This document shows, in pieces, positions 7,851-16,098 of a stretch of 19,862 bases of DNA. Origin of the DNA: an uncultured Parabacteroides sp. (GTDB lineage: Bacteria > Bacteroidota > Bacteroidia > Bacteroidales > Tannerellaceae); the NCBI GenBank assembly GCA_937890135.1, contig CALBYC010000018.1, forward strand, positions 1 to 19,862, given 5' to 3'. Under the pieces are notes generated by a model. The model was not told where the DNA came from. It saw only the letters and a list, made by a program, of their open reading frames with translations, and ran no database searches. A program made the position numbers and the translations under genes. How positions within the stretch are numbered: the first letter of the stretch is position 1; the number at the start of each line of letters is the position of its first letter.

Positions 7851-9374
7851 TTATTGTTGATGTTCCTTGCGCAAAAGATCATTCACCGTTTTTACCGGGT
7901 TGAATGTTTCTATCGGCACTTCCACGAACACCGTAGTCCAATCGCTCATGGCACCATTCCATAAGCCGGGCAATTCAAGCGCCTTCAATTCTTTTCCGTC
8001 CTTGCTCTTATAGGAAATGAAGCCGGTGTTTTTGTCTACATAGTCCGGAAGATTGAATTTTTCCCCTTTGTAGTTTTTTACGGCACAAACCAAATCTACA
8101 GGGTTAAAATGCGTGCCCTTATCAAAGAGGGCCTTCTTGGCAGGATCATTCATGTCTATTTGCGAACTTTCCAAGATTTGCAGAGACACAGAGCCATCTT
8201 GGTTGACGGCCAGGAACGGACCACCTCCAGGCTCACCTACATTCTTAACCAAGCCGCATACGCGCAAGGGGCGATTGAGCTTGCTCTTTATATAAAGGAC
8301 TAACTCCGCATCTTCCATATATTTGATGTCAGACTTGCGAATGCACAGCTCGTCTTGCACAAAATGTATCATTTCTTCTATTTGAGCATGGGAATACTTG
8401 CCCGTATCTATCAAATTCAAGTAATTGAATATTCGTTCTTGTAACGAGACCAATACGCCAGCTATTAATTTTTTATATATGATGGTAGAAAATTTAAAAC
8501 TGTCTGGGACTACATTGTCAATATTTTTGATAAAAACAACGTCTGCATCCATATCGTTCAAATTTTCAATCAGTGCGCCATGCCCTCCCGGACGGAAAAA
8601 CAAGTTGCCTTCTTTATCACGGAACGGAGTGTTATCCATATTGACTGCAATGGTGTCGGTACTCGCTTTTTGTACAGAAAAAGAGATGTCATAAATTACT
8701 GAGAATTTGTTCTCATAACTGCTCACTTTTTCTTTTACCAGTTCCTCAAAAAGGGCTTTATGCTCAGGGGAAACCGTGAAATGAATATTGACCTTCCCTA
8801 AATTATTTTTGGCATACATGGCCCCTTCCGCCAAATGTTCTTCCATCGCAGTGCGAAAGGCATCCGGATAAGTGTGGAACAAAAGTAAACCTTTAGGCAG
8901 GTTCCCATAGTTAAGGCCATGCTTTTCAAGCAAATTAGAAACCACTTGCTTGTATTCCTTGCATGCAATCAATGCTGCAACATCTTTGCCTGTATTCCGT
9001 TGGCATACTTTATCTAATGCTGTGTAGAATGCAAATTTATGGATATCAGCAAAGAACTTTCTCTCAAAATCAGTGGTAGGGACATCGTATTCGGCAGACA
9101 AAAAAGAAAACAGGCCCTTGAACATCCTGCTGGCAGCACCGGAAGCAGGGACAAATTTCAAAACACGCCTGTCCTTTGCCAAATAGGCATCCCATGCCAA
9201 AAGATATTCTTTCTGTTTTTCTTGAGGGATAGACATAATCCCTTTATCGACAGAAGCAGAAGCTTCTATTTCCAAAAAAGGAAATCCTTTTTCAAAGCAA
9301 GCCAATTGCTCATTTATCTTCTCTTCAGAAATGCCTCTTTCAGCAATCTGCGACAAGTCTTTTGCGTTTAGCAT
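7851..9374 (-). CDS. DUF4301-family protein with nucleotidyltransferase-like motifs
   Basis: A 507-residue cytoplasmic protein; I recognise it as the Bacteroidetes DUF4301 family, without an established function that I know of. No signal peptide or membrane segment is seen. Several motifs resemble UDP-sugar pyrophosphorylases (UDPGP fold): a glycine-containing loop PASGAASRMF (76-85), PKGLLLFH (160-167), RPGGHGALIENL (261-272) and DADVVFIKNIDNV (276-288). In that fold such segments bind the nucleotide, the sugar phosphate and the metal. I infer a possible nucleotidyltransferase or a sugar-nucleotide-binding relative. It appears to be a single-gene unit: a TACATTTG box lies 38 bp upstream of the ATG and a hairpin follows the stop. 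The start at 9374 is the first Met of the frame and fits the leader. Confidence 0.85.
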   Translation of the reverse strand: MLNAKDLSQIAERGISEEKINEQLACFEKGFPFLEIEASASVDKGIMSIPQEKQKEYLLAWDAYLAKDRRVLKFVPASGAASRMFKGLFSFLSAEYDVPTTDFERKFFADIHKFAFYTALDKVCQRNTGKDVAALIACKEYKQVVSNLLEKHGLNYGNLPKGLLLFHTYPDAFRTAMEEHLAEGAMYAKNNLGKVNIHFTVSPEHKALFEELVKEKVSSYENKFSVIYDISFSVQKASTDTIAVNMDNTPFRDKEGNLFFRPGGHGALIENLNDMDADVVFIKNIDNVVPDSFKFSTIIYKKLIAGVLVSLQERIFNYLNLIDTGKYSHAQIEEMIHFVQDELCIRKSDIKYMEDAELVLYIKSKLNRPLRVCGLVKNVGEPGGGPFLAVNQDGSVSLQILESSQIDMNDPAKKALFDKGTHFNPVDLVCAVKNYKGEKFNLPDYVDKNTGFISYKSKDGKELKALELPGLWNGAMSDWTTVFVEVPIETFNPVKTVNDLLRKEHQQ

Positions 9375-9412
9375 AGTATGTTGTTTTATTTGATCAATTT
9401 ATTTGTAATACG

Positions 9413-9420
9413 CAAATGTA
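9413..9420 (-). promoter_or_regulatory. -7 box for the DUF4301 gene
   Basis: On the minus strand this reads TACATTTG, an exact TAnnTTTG match, 38 bp upstream of the ATG at 9374. No clear TTTG is visible at the -33 position. The divergent intergenic stretch 9375-9525 must also hold the promoter of the RelA/SpoT gene, for which only a weak TACTTTTA (9465-9472) is visible. Confidence 0.5.
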
Positions 9421-9510
9421 TAAAAATACCTCCAATAAAGTTACCATAATTCAAAATAAAAAGATACTTTTACAATGGATTTATGATACAATCCGGTTTT
9501 GCAGGGTTCT

Positions 9511-9516
9511 AAAGGA
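9511..9516 (+). promoter_or_regulatory. Shine-Dalgarno-like site fixing the RSH start
   Basis: AAAGGA lies 9 nt before the ATG at 9526. The frame is open upstream to a TTG at 9499, but this site and the RSH N-terminus favour ATG 9526. It is notable because most genes here lack such a site. Confidence 0.45.
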
Positions 9517-9525
9517 ATAAAGTTT

Positions 9526-11739
9526 ATGGAGACACTACCGTTTTTTACAGAGGAAGAAAAGAAGGAATTCTTTTCAAAGTACAGAGTGCTGTTACACCAT
9601 CTTTATGCTTGCTTAGAGAAAGATGATTTGCCTAAAATCAAGAATTTGATGAAGCAGGTTGTAGCACAAGAATGTTACGGCAGAGACAAAAACGGAATCA
9701 ATGGTTTGCTTAGGAACATTGACACGGCTCTGATTGCCACAGTAGAAATCGGGCTAAAACGAACTTCCGTGATTGCCCTACTGCTTTATCGTCCAGTCTA
9801 CAAAAAAATCATATCGGAAGACAAAGTACGGGAATTATTTGGTGATGACGTTGTCTTGATGATTCAATGTCTATTAAAGACTTCTGACTTGTATGCGCGT
9901 AATACGGCTGTAAACTCGGAGAATTTCCATCACCTGCTTTTCTCATTCGCAGAGGACGTGCGAGTAATTTTAATTATGATTGCCGACCGGCTCTGCTTGA
10001 TGCGGATGGGCAAAAAGCTTTCAGAAGATGACAGAATCAGGTTAGCTACTGAAGCCGCATATCTCTACGCCCCTTTGGCTCATCGGCTGGGCTTATATAA
10101 AATCAAAAGTGAACTCGAAGATCTGTCTTTGAAATATCTCGACCGAAAGCAATTCGATTTCATTAAACAAAAATTGAATGAGACAAAACGGTCACGTGAT
10201 GCATATATCGCCCGTTTTATCGCACCTATCAAGGAAAAGTTGGAACAGGCGGGACTCCATTTTGAAATCAAGGGACGCACGAAGTCTATCCATTCCATCA
10301 ATAACAAATTGAAGAAACAGCAGGTCGATTTTGAAAACATCTATGACCTGTTTGCCATCCGCATCGTATTAGACACTCCTCTGGAGAAAGAACGTTCTGA
10401 GTGTTGGCAGGTCTATTCGATTGTGACAGATATGTACCAACCCAACCCCAAGCGATTGAAAGATTGGATTTCCATTCCCAAATCGAACGGATATGAAAGC
10501 CTGCATATCACTGTAATGGGGCCTGAGAACAAATGGGTGGAGGTGCAAATCCGCACTAAGCGCATGGATGAAATTGCCGAACGGGGCTTAGCTGCGCATT
10601 GGCGCTATAAGGGAATCAAAGCAGAAAAAGGATTAGATGAATTCATGAATACTGTCCGTGCCGCTTTGGAATCGCAGGAAACCAATCCAATGGACCTGAT
10701 GAAAAATTTCCGAATGGACTTGTATAAGGACGAGATTTATGTGTTCACCCCAACAGGCGAGCTGATTAAGTTGCCCAAAGGGGCAACCGTCCTGGATTTC
10801 GCATTTGCCATCCATAGTAAATTAGGGAGCAAATGTGTCTCCGCCAAAGTAAATGGAAAGAATGTCCCTATAAAGTATGAACTGAATAATGGAGACTCTG
10901 TGTCCGTCATCACAGCCCCCTCCCAATCACCCAAGAGGGACTGGTTGAACATCGTGGTTACCTCCAAGGCCAAAGCTCGCATCAAACAAGCTCTACGCGA
11001 GGAAGCTGCAAAGACTGCCAATATAGCACGTGAAATGTTGATGAGACGCATTAAAAACCGCAAGGTGGAAATGGATGAACCGGCGCTGATGCGTTACATA
11101 AAAAAGAAAGGGTACAAGACCGTCACCGATTTTTTCTTGGATTTAGGAGAAGAGAGGTTGGATGCCAACAATGTTATTGACGAATATTTAGATTTGCTGA
11201 AGAAGGAAACCGAACAACCCGAGCATGTCACTTTACGAAGTGCCGAAGAATTTGTAGCGACTCCCCCGGCAGAAGAAATAACGACAAGTAAAGACATATT
11301 GGTAATAGATAAGAATCTTACTGGCATAGAATATAAGCTGGCCAAATGCTGCAACCCGATTTACGGAGACGAGGTGTTCGGTTTCATATCCACACAAGGC
11401 ATCAAAATCCACAGGATGGACTGCCCGAATGCCCAAGAAATGTTCAGCCGGTTTGGTTATCGGATCATCCGCGCCAAATGGAGTGGGAAAGGCGACAATG
11501 GATATATTGTCACTTTGCGCGTGGTGGGCAGAGATGACATTGCTATCGTGACGAACATCACTTCCGTTATCGGCAAAGAGGCAGGGGTATCGCTTCGCTC
11601 TTTAAACATAAACTCGGTAGACGGTCTCTTCCAAGGGACTTTTACTGTAATGGTAAAAGACACATCAACCTTGAACCAATTGACCAAGAAGATAAATACG
11701 GTCAAAGGTGTAAAAAACGTTGTCCGTTTGAATACATGA
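9526..11739 (+). CDS. relA: Long RelA/SpoT-homologue (p)ppGpp synthetase with degenerate hydrolase domain
   Basis: Stringent-response enzyme that would transfer pyrophosphate from ATP to GDP/GTP to make (p)ppGpp. From the ATG at 9526 it has 737 residues, normal for long RSH proteins. Domain order: N-terminal HD-type region (about 15-190), synthetase (about 242-362; GRTKSIHSINNK, IYDLFAIRIVLD, SIPKSNGYESLH, VEVQIRTKRM, AAHWRYKG), TGS (about 401-464), helical linker, zinc-finger/RIS region with C608/C609 (LAKCCNP) and C633, and C-terminal ACT (661-737). The HD region keeps EDVRVILIMIADRL, but the hydrolase HD and ED residues are absent: the matching place reads ALLLYRPVYKK, and the earlier His is also not recognisable. 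I therefore infer a synthetase-only, RelA-like enzyme; the symbol is by function rather than orthology. It is convergent with the DUF1846 gene. Confidence 0.93.
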   Translation: METLPFFTEEEKKEFFSKYRVLLHHLYACLEKDDLPKIKNLMKQVVAQECYGRDKNGINGLLRNIDTALIATVEIGLKRTSVIALLLYRPVYKKIISEDKVRELFGDDVVLMIQCLLKTSDLYARNTAVNSENFHHLLFSFAEDVRVILIMIADRLCLMRMGKKLSEDDRIRLATEAAYLYAPLAHRLGLYKIKSELEDLSLKYLDRKQFDFIKQKLNETKRSRDAYIARFIAPIKEKLEQAGLHFEIKGRTKSIHSINNKLKKQQVDFENIYDLFAIRIVLDTPLEKERSECWQVYSIVTDMYQPNPKRLKDWISIPKSNGYESLHITVMGPENKWVEVQIRTKRMDEIAERGLAAHWRYKGIKAEKGLDEFMNTVRAALESQETNPMDLMKNFRMDLYKDEIYVFTPTGELIKLPKGATVLDFAFAIHSKLGSKCVSAKVNGKNVPIKYELNNGDSVSVITAPSQSPKRDWLNIVVTSKAKARIKQALREEAAKTANIAREMLMRRIKNRKVEMDEPALMRYIKKKGYKTVTDFFLDLGEERLDANNVIDEYLDLLKKETEQPEHVTLRSAEEFVATPPAEEITTSKDILVIDKNLTGIEYKLAKCCNPIYGDEVFGFISTQGIKIHRMDCPNAQEMFSRFGYRIIRAKWSGKGDNGYIVTLRVVGRDDIAIVTNITSVIGKEAGVSLRSLNINSVDGLFQGTFTVMVKDTSTLNQLTKKINTVKGVKNVVRLNT

Positions 11740-11767
11740 ACTTTAGGACATAAAACAATTCCAGTCC

Positions 11768-11848
11768 AGAAATAAAAAGGTATCTGCCAAGAATTTGTTT
11801 TAATTTCCCATTAGAGAGCTAACCATTTATGGCAATACCTTTATTTCT
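11768..11848. terminator. Large inverted repeat between convergent genes, likely bidirectional terminator
   Basis: The left arm (11768-11789, AGAAATAAAAAGGTAT then CTGCCA) pairs with the right arm (11830-11848, TGGCAATACC then TTTATTTCT) over 19 bp with small bulges of AA and C. The 40-nt spacer contains a small TTAG-AGAG-CTAA hairpin. The outer stem is A-rich on the left and T-rich on the right, so both strands finish in U-rich RNA (CCTTTATTTCT on plus, ACCTTTTTATTTCT on minus). It overlaps the stop codon of the DUF1846 gene and would end both transcripts. Confidence 0.6.
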
Positions 11849-13313
11849 ACGGTTTCTTGACCACGGGCTCGCAAGTCAGGTTAATCCCTAATTTCTTAAA
11901 TATTTTTTGATCCACGTCACTTAACATCACTGTGCAATGAGCCTGACAACCGCGTAACTTAGGCAATTGTTCCAATGCCTTACGGCAATTTTCATCATTC
12001 TCAGACAGGACAGATAGTGCAACGAGAACCTCATCCGTATGCAAACGGGGATTACGGCTTCCCAAATAATTGATTTTGGTATGCTGAATCGGCTCGATCA
12101 TCGATTGAGGTATCAATCTCAATTCGTGATTGATACCTGCAAGATATTTCATCACATTGAGCAATAAAGCAGCACTACAGCCTAACAAGTCACTTGAATG
12201 GGCACAAATAACGGTTCCATCTTCCAATTCAATTGCGGACGAAGTATGATTCGTTTCCTTTAAAAATCGCTTTGCGGCAACAGTCACCTTTCGATAGTCT
12301 GTTGTGATTCTAGCCTGATTGAACAACAATTGAATCTTATTAATCTCCGCCTCATTACAAGCACCCATGGCCATCTTGTTCGTGGCCTCATAATAACGAC
12401 GGATAATTTCATTCTTTGAAGCTTCATCGCATATGCTATCGTCGGAAATACAAAAGCCGACCATATTAACCCCCATGTCAGTAGGAGATTTATAGGGATT
12501 GTAACCGTATATGCCCTCAAACAAAGCGTTGAGGACCGGATAAATCTCAACATCCCTGTTATAATTGATAGCTATTTTGTTATACGCCTCAAGATGGAAA
12601 GGGTCTATCATATTCACATCGTTGAGGTCGGCAGTGGCCGCTTCATAAGCGATATTGACGGGGTGTTTCAATGGAAGGTTCCAGACAGGGAAAGTTTCAA
12701 ACTTGGCATAACCGGCACGAATGCCACGCTTATGTTCATTATAGAGCTGGCTCAAACAAACTGCCATCTTCCCGCTGCCAGGTCCGGGCGCAGTCACAAT
12801 GACCAACGGACGATCGGTTTCTACATAATCATTTTTACCAAAACCTTCGTCTGAAGCGATGAGCTTTACATCATGGGGGTATCCCTCGATGAGGTAATGA
12901 CAATATGTCCTGATTCCATTACGTTCCAATCGTTGCTTAAAGGAGATGGCCGCGGGTTGGCCATTGTAATGAGTGATAACGACAGATCCTACTTTAAATC
13001 CTCTATTTATGAACTCGCCCCTTAATCTTAGCACATCCTCATCGTATGTGATGCCAAGGTCGGCACGTTTCTTATTCTTCTCTATGTCTGTCGCGCTGAT
13101 AACGATAACGATTTCTATGCTATCGCTGATCTTTTGAAACATACGCAATTTGCTGTCAGGTTGGAAACCTGGCAATATGCGGCTTGCGTGATGGTCATCA
13201 AAAAGTTTGCCTCCTAATTCCAGGTAGAGTTTACCGTCAAATTGAGAAATCCTTTCTTTGATATGTTCAGACTGAATACTCTGATATTTCTCATTATCAA
13301 ATCCTATCTTCAT
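11847..13313 (-). CDS. DUF1846 family (UPF0371) protein with a P-loop-like motif
   Basis: A 488-residue cytoplasmic protein that I assign to DUF1846; I know of no firmly established reaction. The frame continues 16 codons further upstream to 13361, but MKIGFDNEKYQ at 13313 looks like the true family N-terminus. Visible features are the N-terminal LYLELGGKLFDDHHASRILPGF (29-50), then VITHYNG, and VIVTAPGPGSGKMAVCLSQLY (171-191) containing a Walker-A-like GPGSGK (177-182). That motif suggests nucleotide or phosphate binding. Later come KSPTDMGVNMVGF and a Cys-containing DLLGCSAALLLN. It is a single gene, 108 bp after the S46 peptidase stop and separated from it by an intrinsic terminator, so it needs its own promoter. 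Only a weak candidate, CTTG-N20-GAATATTG, is visible at about 13340-13371. Confidence 0.87.
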   Translation of the reverse strand: MKIGFDNEKYQSIQSEHIKERISQFDGKLYLELGGKLFDDHHASRILPGFQPDSKLRMFQKISDSIEIVIVISATDIEKNKKRADLGITYDEDVLRLRGEFINRGFKVGSVVITHYNGQPAAISFKQRLERNGIRTYCHYLIEGYPHDVKLIASDEGFGKNDYVETDRPLVIVTAPGPGSGKMAVCLSQLYNEHKRGIRAGYAKFETFPVWNLPLKHPVNIAYEAATADLNDVNMIDPFHLEAYNKIAINYNRDVEIYPVLNALFEGIYGYNPYKSPTDMGVNMVGFCISDDSICDEASKNEIIRRYYEATNKMAMGACNEAEINKIQLLFNQARITTDYRKVTVAAKRFLKETNHTSSAIELEDGTVICAHSSDLLGCSAALLLNVMKYLAGINHELRLIPQSMIEPIQHTKINYLGSRNPRLHTDEVLVALSVLSENDENCRKALEQLPKLRGCQAHCTVMLSDVDQKIFKKLGINLTCEPVVKKP

Positions 13314-13375
13314 AATGCACAATTTGGCTGCAATATTCGTGAAAATCCCTGACATCTGCAAGCTGAAGGCGGAAA

Positions 13376-13419
13376 AACGGCCATTTAGGGAGAGAATTTC
13401 CTCTCGCTAAATGGCCGTT
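13376..13419 (-). terminator. Intrinsic terminator of the Smr-CYTH-S46 operon
   Basis: AACGGCCATTTAG (13376-13388) and CTAAATGGCCGTT (13407-13419) are a perfect 13-bp inverted repeat, capped by a second stem GAGAG/CTCTC (13390-13394 with 13401-13405). On the minus strand the stem is followed by a T-run continuing into TTTTTCC. It begins 2 bp after the stop of the S46 peptidase gene, so it terminates that operon and insulates DUF1846 downstream. Confidence 0.9.
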
Positions 13420-13421
13420 AT

Positions 13422-15602
13422 TTATTTAAGTACAATATCCATTTCTTTAATCAAGTCAGTAGCGCCGGCATACTTGTCAATCAAAAAAAGGACGTAACGA
13501 ATGTCTACGATAATGCTTCGTTGATACTCCGGCAGGTATTCGATGTCTCCTCCTACACCCTCCCAGTTACGGTCGAAATTCAGCCCTATCAATTCCCCGT
13601 TGGCATTCATAACCGGACTTCCGGAATTACCACCCGTAGTATGCGTCGTTGCGCACAAGGCAACCGGCATCTTCCCGTCATTCAATCCAAATGGGCCAAA
13701 ATCTTGCTTGGCGTACAATTCTTTCAGCCGTTTGGGAACGACAAATTCCCAATTGGTAGAATCCTCTTTTTCCATCACTCCGTCCAACGTTGTCTGGCAA
13801 CCATAATAATCACAATCGCGAGGACTATATCCTTTTACCTGACCATAAGTAAGGCGCATCGTAGAATTGGCATCCGGCCATTGTGGCTCGTCCGCTCTCA
13901 TTTTCAACAAGCCCTCGACATATATGCGGTGCGCCAAGCTATATCCATCTTCAAATTCTTGCAACGATTCATTTAATGCTTTTCGTTCTTTTTTCACAGA
14001 ACGGGCAAACAATACCATCGGATCCTCTTCCAATGCCTTGGGTGAAGGATGCTCCACAAACCGGGCAAAATTTTCAGGTGAAGCGAATATCGATATTTTG
14101 AACAATTCATCGATAAAATGGTTCACGTTTCCTTTATATTTCGTGTCTATTATATCAAAGTATTCCGGGCATGAACGGGACGGAATCAACCGGCGGTATT
14201 CCGCCAACATTATTTTTGATATCTTTCTGTCAACATCTGGACTATAATTTTTATCAAAGAACCGATGAAAAGCATTACTTAAACTGGACATCTGAGCCTG
14301 GATACACTTCATGTCCTTCCCTTTCAAGGCCTTTACTACGGAATCTACGTCCGTAGGAACGGACGTAAATTCAATGCCCCGCAATATTGCTTCTTCCAGC
14401 ATCCATTTACGGAAACGAAGGTCTTTACGGTCAGAAACTATTTGCTCCAATGTCAACAGCGCATTTTCATATTGCGGAGCATTGGCTTCTTTCCCCCACG
14501 CCAGCAACGCCGCTTGCTCTGCCCGTTTAACAGCTTCGAAATCACGTTTATTGATTGCCCAGTTACTTCCTATAGAGTTTTTATAGGCGTTTTCCGAACT
14601 GGCATATTTGCTGGAATACTGAATCCTCACTTTGAGGTCTTTGAGCATCTCCTCCAACATCGCCTTTTGGCGCAATTCCCGGATGTTGATACGCACAGCG
14701 TTATCTATGTCTCGTCTCTCGGCAACTTCCCAAGAAGTATAGTAATGATTGGTACGACCCGGGAAACCGATAATCATCGCAAAATCACCTTCATTGAATC
14801 CTTTGATGGAAATTTTCATCCAACGTTTAGGATGGAGCGGCACATTATTTTCCGAATATTCAGCAGGATTGCCATTCTTGTCCGCATAAACACGGAAAAC
14901 AGAAAAATCGCCAGTGTGGCGTGGCCATATCCAGTTATCGGTATCTGCACCGAACTTTCCTATGGACGAAGGAGGCGCACCTACTAAACGTACATCCGGA
15001 TATATTTTCTTGACAAACATATAATACTGATTCCCACCAAAGAAAGGTTTGATTTCCACCTGCGTGCCAGGATTAGCCTTCAAAAACTTTTCCCCTACTT
15101 TTTGCTTCGCCAAATTATTCAAATATTTAGGAGAAAGGAAATTCATGCTATTCGGATTCTTATCTTTTTTAAGCTCCTTTTTCACAAAGGTTGTCACATC
15201 CTCTATTTGGTCGATAAAAGTAACAGACAGCCCTGGATTCGGCAACTCCTGACTTCTTGTAGTCGCCCAAAAACCATCCGTCAAATAATCGTGTTCTACG
15301 GAACTGTGGGCTTGGATGGCCCCATAACCACAATGATGGTTTGTCAGCACCAATCCATCCGAGGATACCACCCCTCCGGTACATCCTCCACCGAAAATCA
15401 CAACAGCGTCTTTCAAAGAAGCATTCTCCGGATTGTAAATGTCATAATCTTGAAGCTTTAATCCTAAAGCCTTCATCTCATCCAGCTGCTGACTTCTTAA
15501 TAGGGGAAGCAACCACATTCCTTCATCCGCTTTTGCTGGCAATGCCCAAAAAGCGACACATAACAGAACCACCGTCCGTTTTATCCAATACAATTCTTTC
15601 AT
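13422..15602 (-). CDS. S46-family dipeptidyl-peptidase, DPP11-type (Asp/Glu-preferring)
   Basis: Periplasmic serine exopeptidase that removes N-terminal dipeptides, part of the protein-catabolic route of Bacteroidetes. It has 726 residues, as usual for DPP7/DPP11. A signal peptide is visible (residues 1-25, cleavage after AKA). The triad is intact: H90 (GLVLTNHHCGY), D232 (WPRHTGDFSVF) and S660 (TGGNSGSPV); the His-Asp spacing of 142 and His-Ser spacing of 570 match P. gingivalis DPP11 (H85, D227, S655) as I recall it. Arg678, 18 residues after Ser (NFDRNWEG), corresponds to DPP11 Arg673, which gives acidic P1 preference; DPP7 has Gly there. It is the last gene of the operon, 25 bp after CYTH, and is followed by a strong terminator. 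Confidence 0.93.
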   Translation of the reverse strand: MKELYWIKRTVVLLCVAFWALPAKADEGMWLLPLLRSQQLDEMKALGLKLQDYDIYNPENASLKDAVVIFGGGCTGGVVSSDGLVLTNHHCGYGAIQAHSSVEHDYLTDGFWATTRSQELPNPGLSVTFIDQIEDVTTFVKKELKKDKNPNSMNFLSPKYLNNLAKQKVGEKFLKANPGTQVEIKPFFGGNQYYMFVKKIYPDVRLVGAPPSSIGKFGADTDNWIWPRHTGDFSVFRVYADKNGNPAEYSENNVPLHPKRWMKISIKGFNEGDFAMIIGFPGRTNHYYTSWEVAERRDIDNAVRINIRELRQKAMLEEMLKDLKVRIQYSSKYASSENAYKNSIGSNWAINKRDFEAVKRAEQAALLAWGKEANAPQYENALLTLEQIVSDRKDLRFRKWMLEEAILRGIEFTSVPTDVDSVVKALKGKDMKCIQAQMSSLSNAFHRFFDKNYSPDVDRKISKIMLAEYRRLIPSRSCPEYFDIIDTKYKGNVNHFIDELFKISIFASPENFARFVEHPSPKALEEDPMVLFARSVKKERKALNESLQEFEDGYSLAHRIYVEGLLKMRADEPQWPDANSTMRLTYGQVKGYSPRDCDYYGCQTTLDGVMEKEDSTNWEFVVPKRLKELYAKQDFGPFGLNDGKMPVALCATTHTTGGNSGSPVMNANGELIGLNFDRNWEGVGGDIEYLPEYQRSIIVDIRYVLFLIDKYAGATDLIKEMDIVLK

Positions 15603-15627
15603 ACTCTTTCATTATTACAATTATGAT

Positions 15628-16095
15628 TCATTTCCATTCAGAATAAGGATGTTTCGCCAGCATTGAATTGTAGTATTTGCGATTGCCTGTCACCTCTTCA
15701 CCCAACCATTCAGGAGCGTCAAATGGCTCATCCTCTGATGAAAGTTCTATCTCGCCTACTATTAACCCCTCGTTGGCACCATGAAATTCATCCACTTCCC
15801 AAGTGTGTTTGCCGCGATTCACCAAATAGCGCACTTTGTCGACAATCCCAGGCTCACAAAGCAGCAGCAGCTGCTCGGCATCAGCCAAAGGTATTTCCAC
15901 TTCAAATTCATAGCGGCTCATTCCTCTTTCATCAGATGCTCCTTTTATTGTCAGGTAGCCTTTGCTTCCACGAATCCTCACCCGTACACTCTTTCCGGGT
16001 TGGGAGCATATATATCCTTGTACAATGCGGCTACAGCTTCCCGCCTCATGCTTAAAATCGCCCTTAACCAAAAACTTACGTTCTATCTCTACCAT
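15628..16095 (-). CDS. CYTH-domain protein, probable inorganic triphosphatase/adenylate-cyclase-like
   Basis: A compact 155-residue tunnel-fold protein of the CYTH superfamily, which binds triphosphates with divalent metals. The signature ExExK is at E3-E5-K7 (VEIERK). Other expected tunnel residues follow: VRVRIRG (37-43), LTIKG (48-52), the acidic pair in YEFEVEIP, a Lys-Arg in VDKVRYLV, DEFHG and GEIELSSEDE, ending in EVTGNRKYYNS. Length and tail resemble short bacterial CYTH proteins known as tripolyphosphatases; cyclase activity is less likely, but both are inferences. The ATG lies 3 bp after the stop of the DUF2027-Smr gene, so translation is probably coupled. The S46 peptidase gene follows after 25 bp. 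Confidence 0.92.
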   Translation of the reverse strand: MVEIERKFLVKGDFKHEAGSCSRIVQGYICSQPGKSVRVRIRGSKGYLTIKGASDERGMSRYEFEVEIPLADAEQLLLLCEPGIVDKVRYLVNRGKHTWEVDEFHGANEGLIVGEIELSSEDEPFDAPEWLGEEVTGNRKYYNSMLAKHPYSEWK

Positions 16096-16098
16096 AAC

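Noticed and set aside
13314..13361. N-terminal extension of the DUF1846 protein
   Set aside because: The 16 extra residues precede a family-like MKIGFDNEKY start and would use the stretch most likely to hold the promoter.
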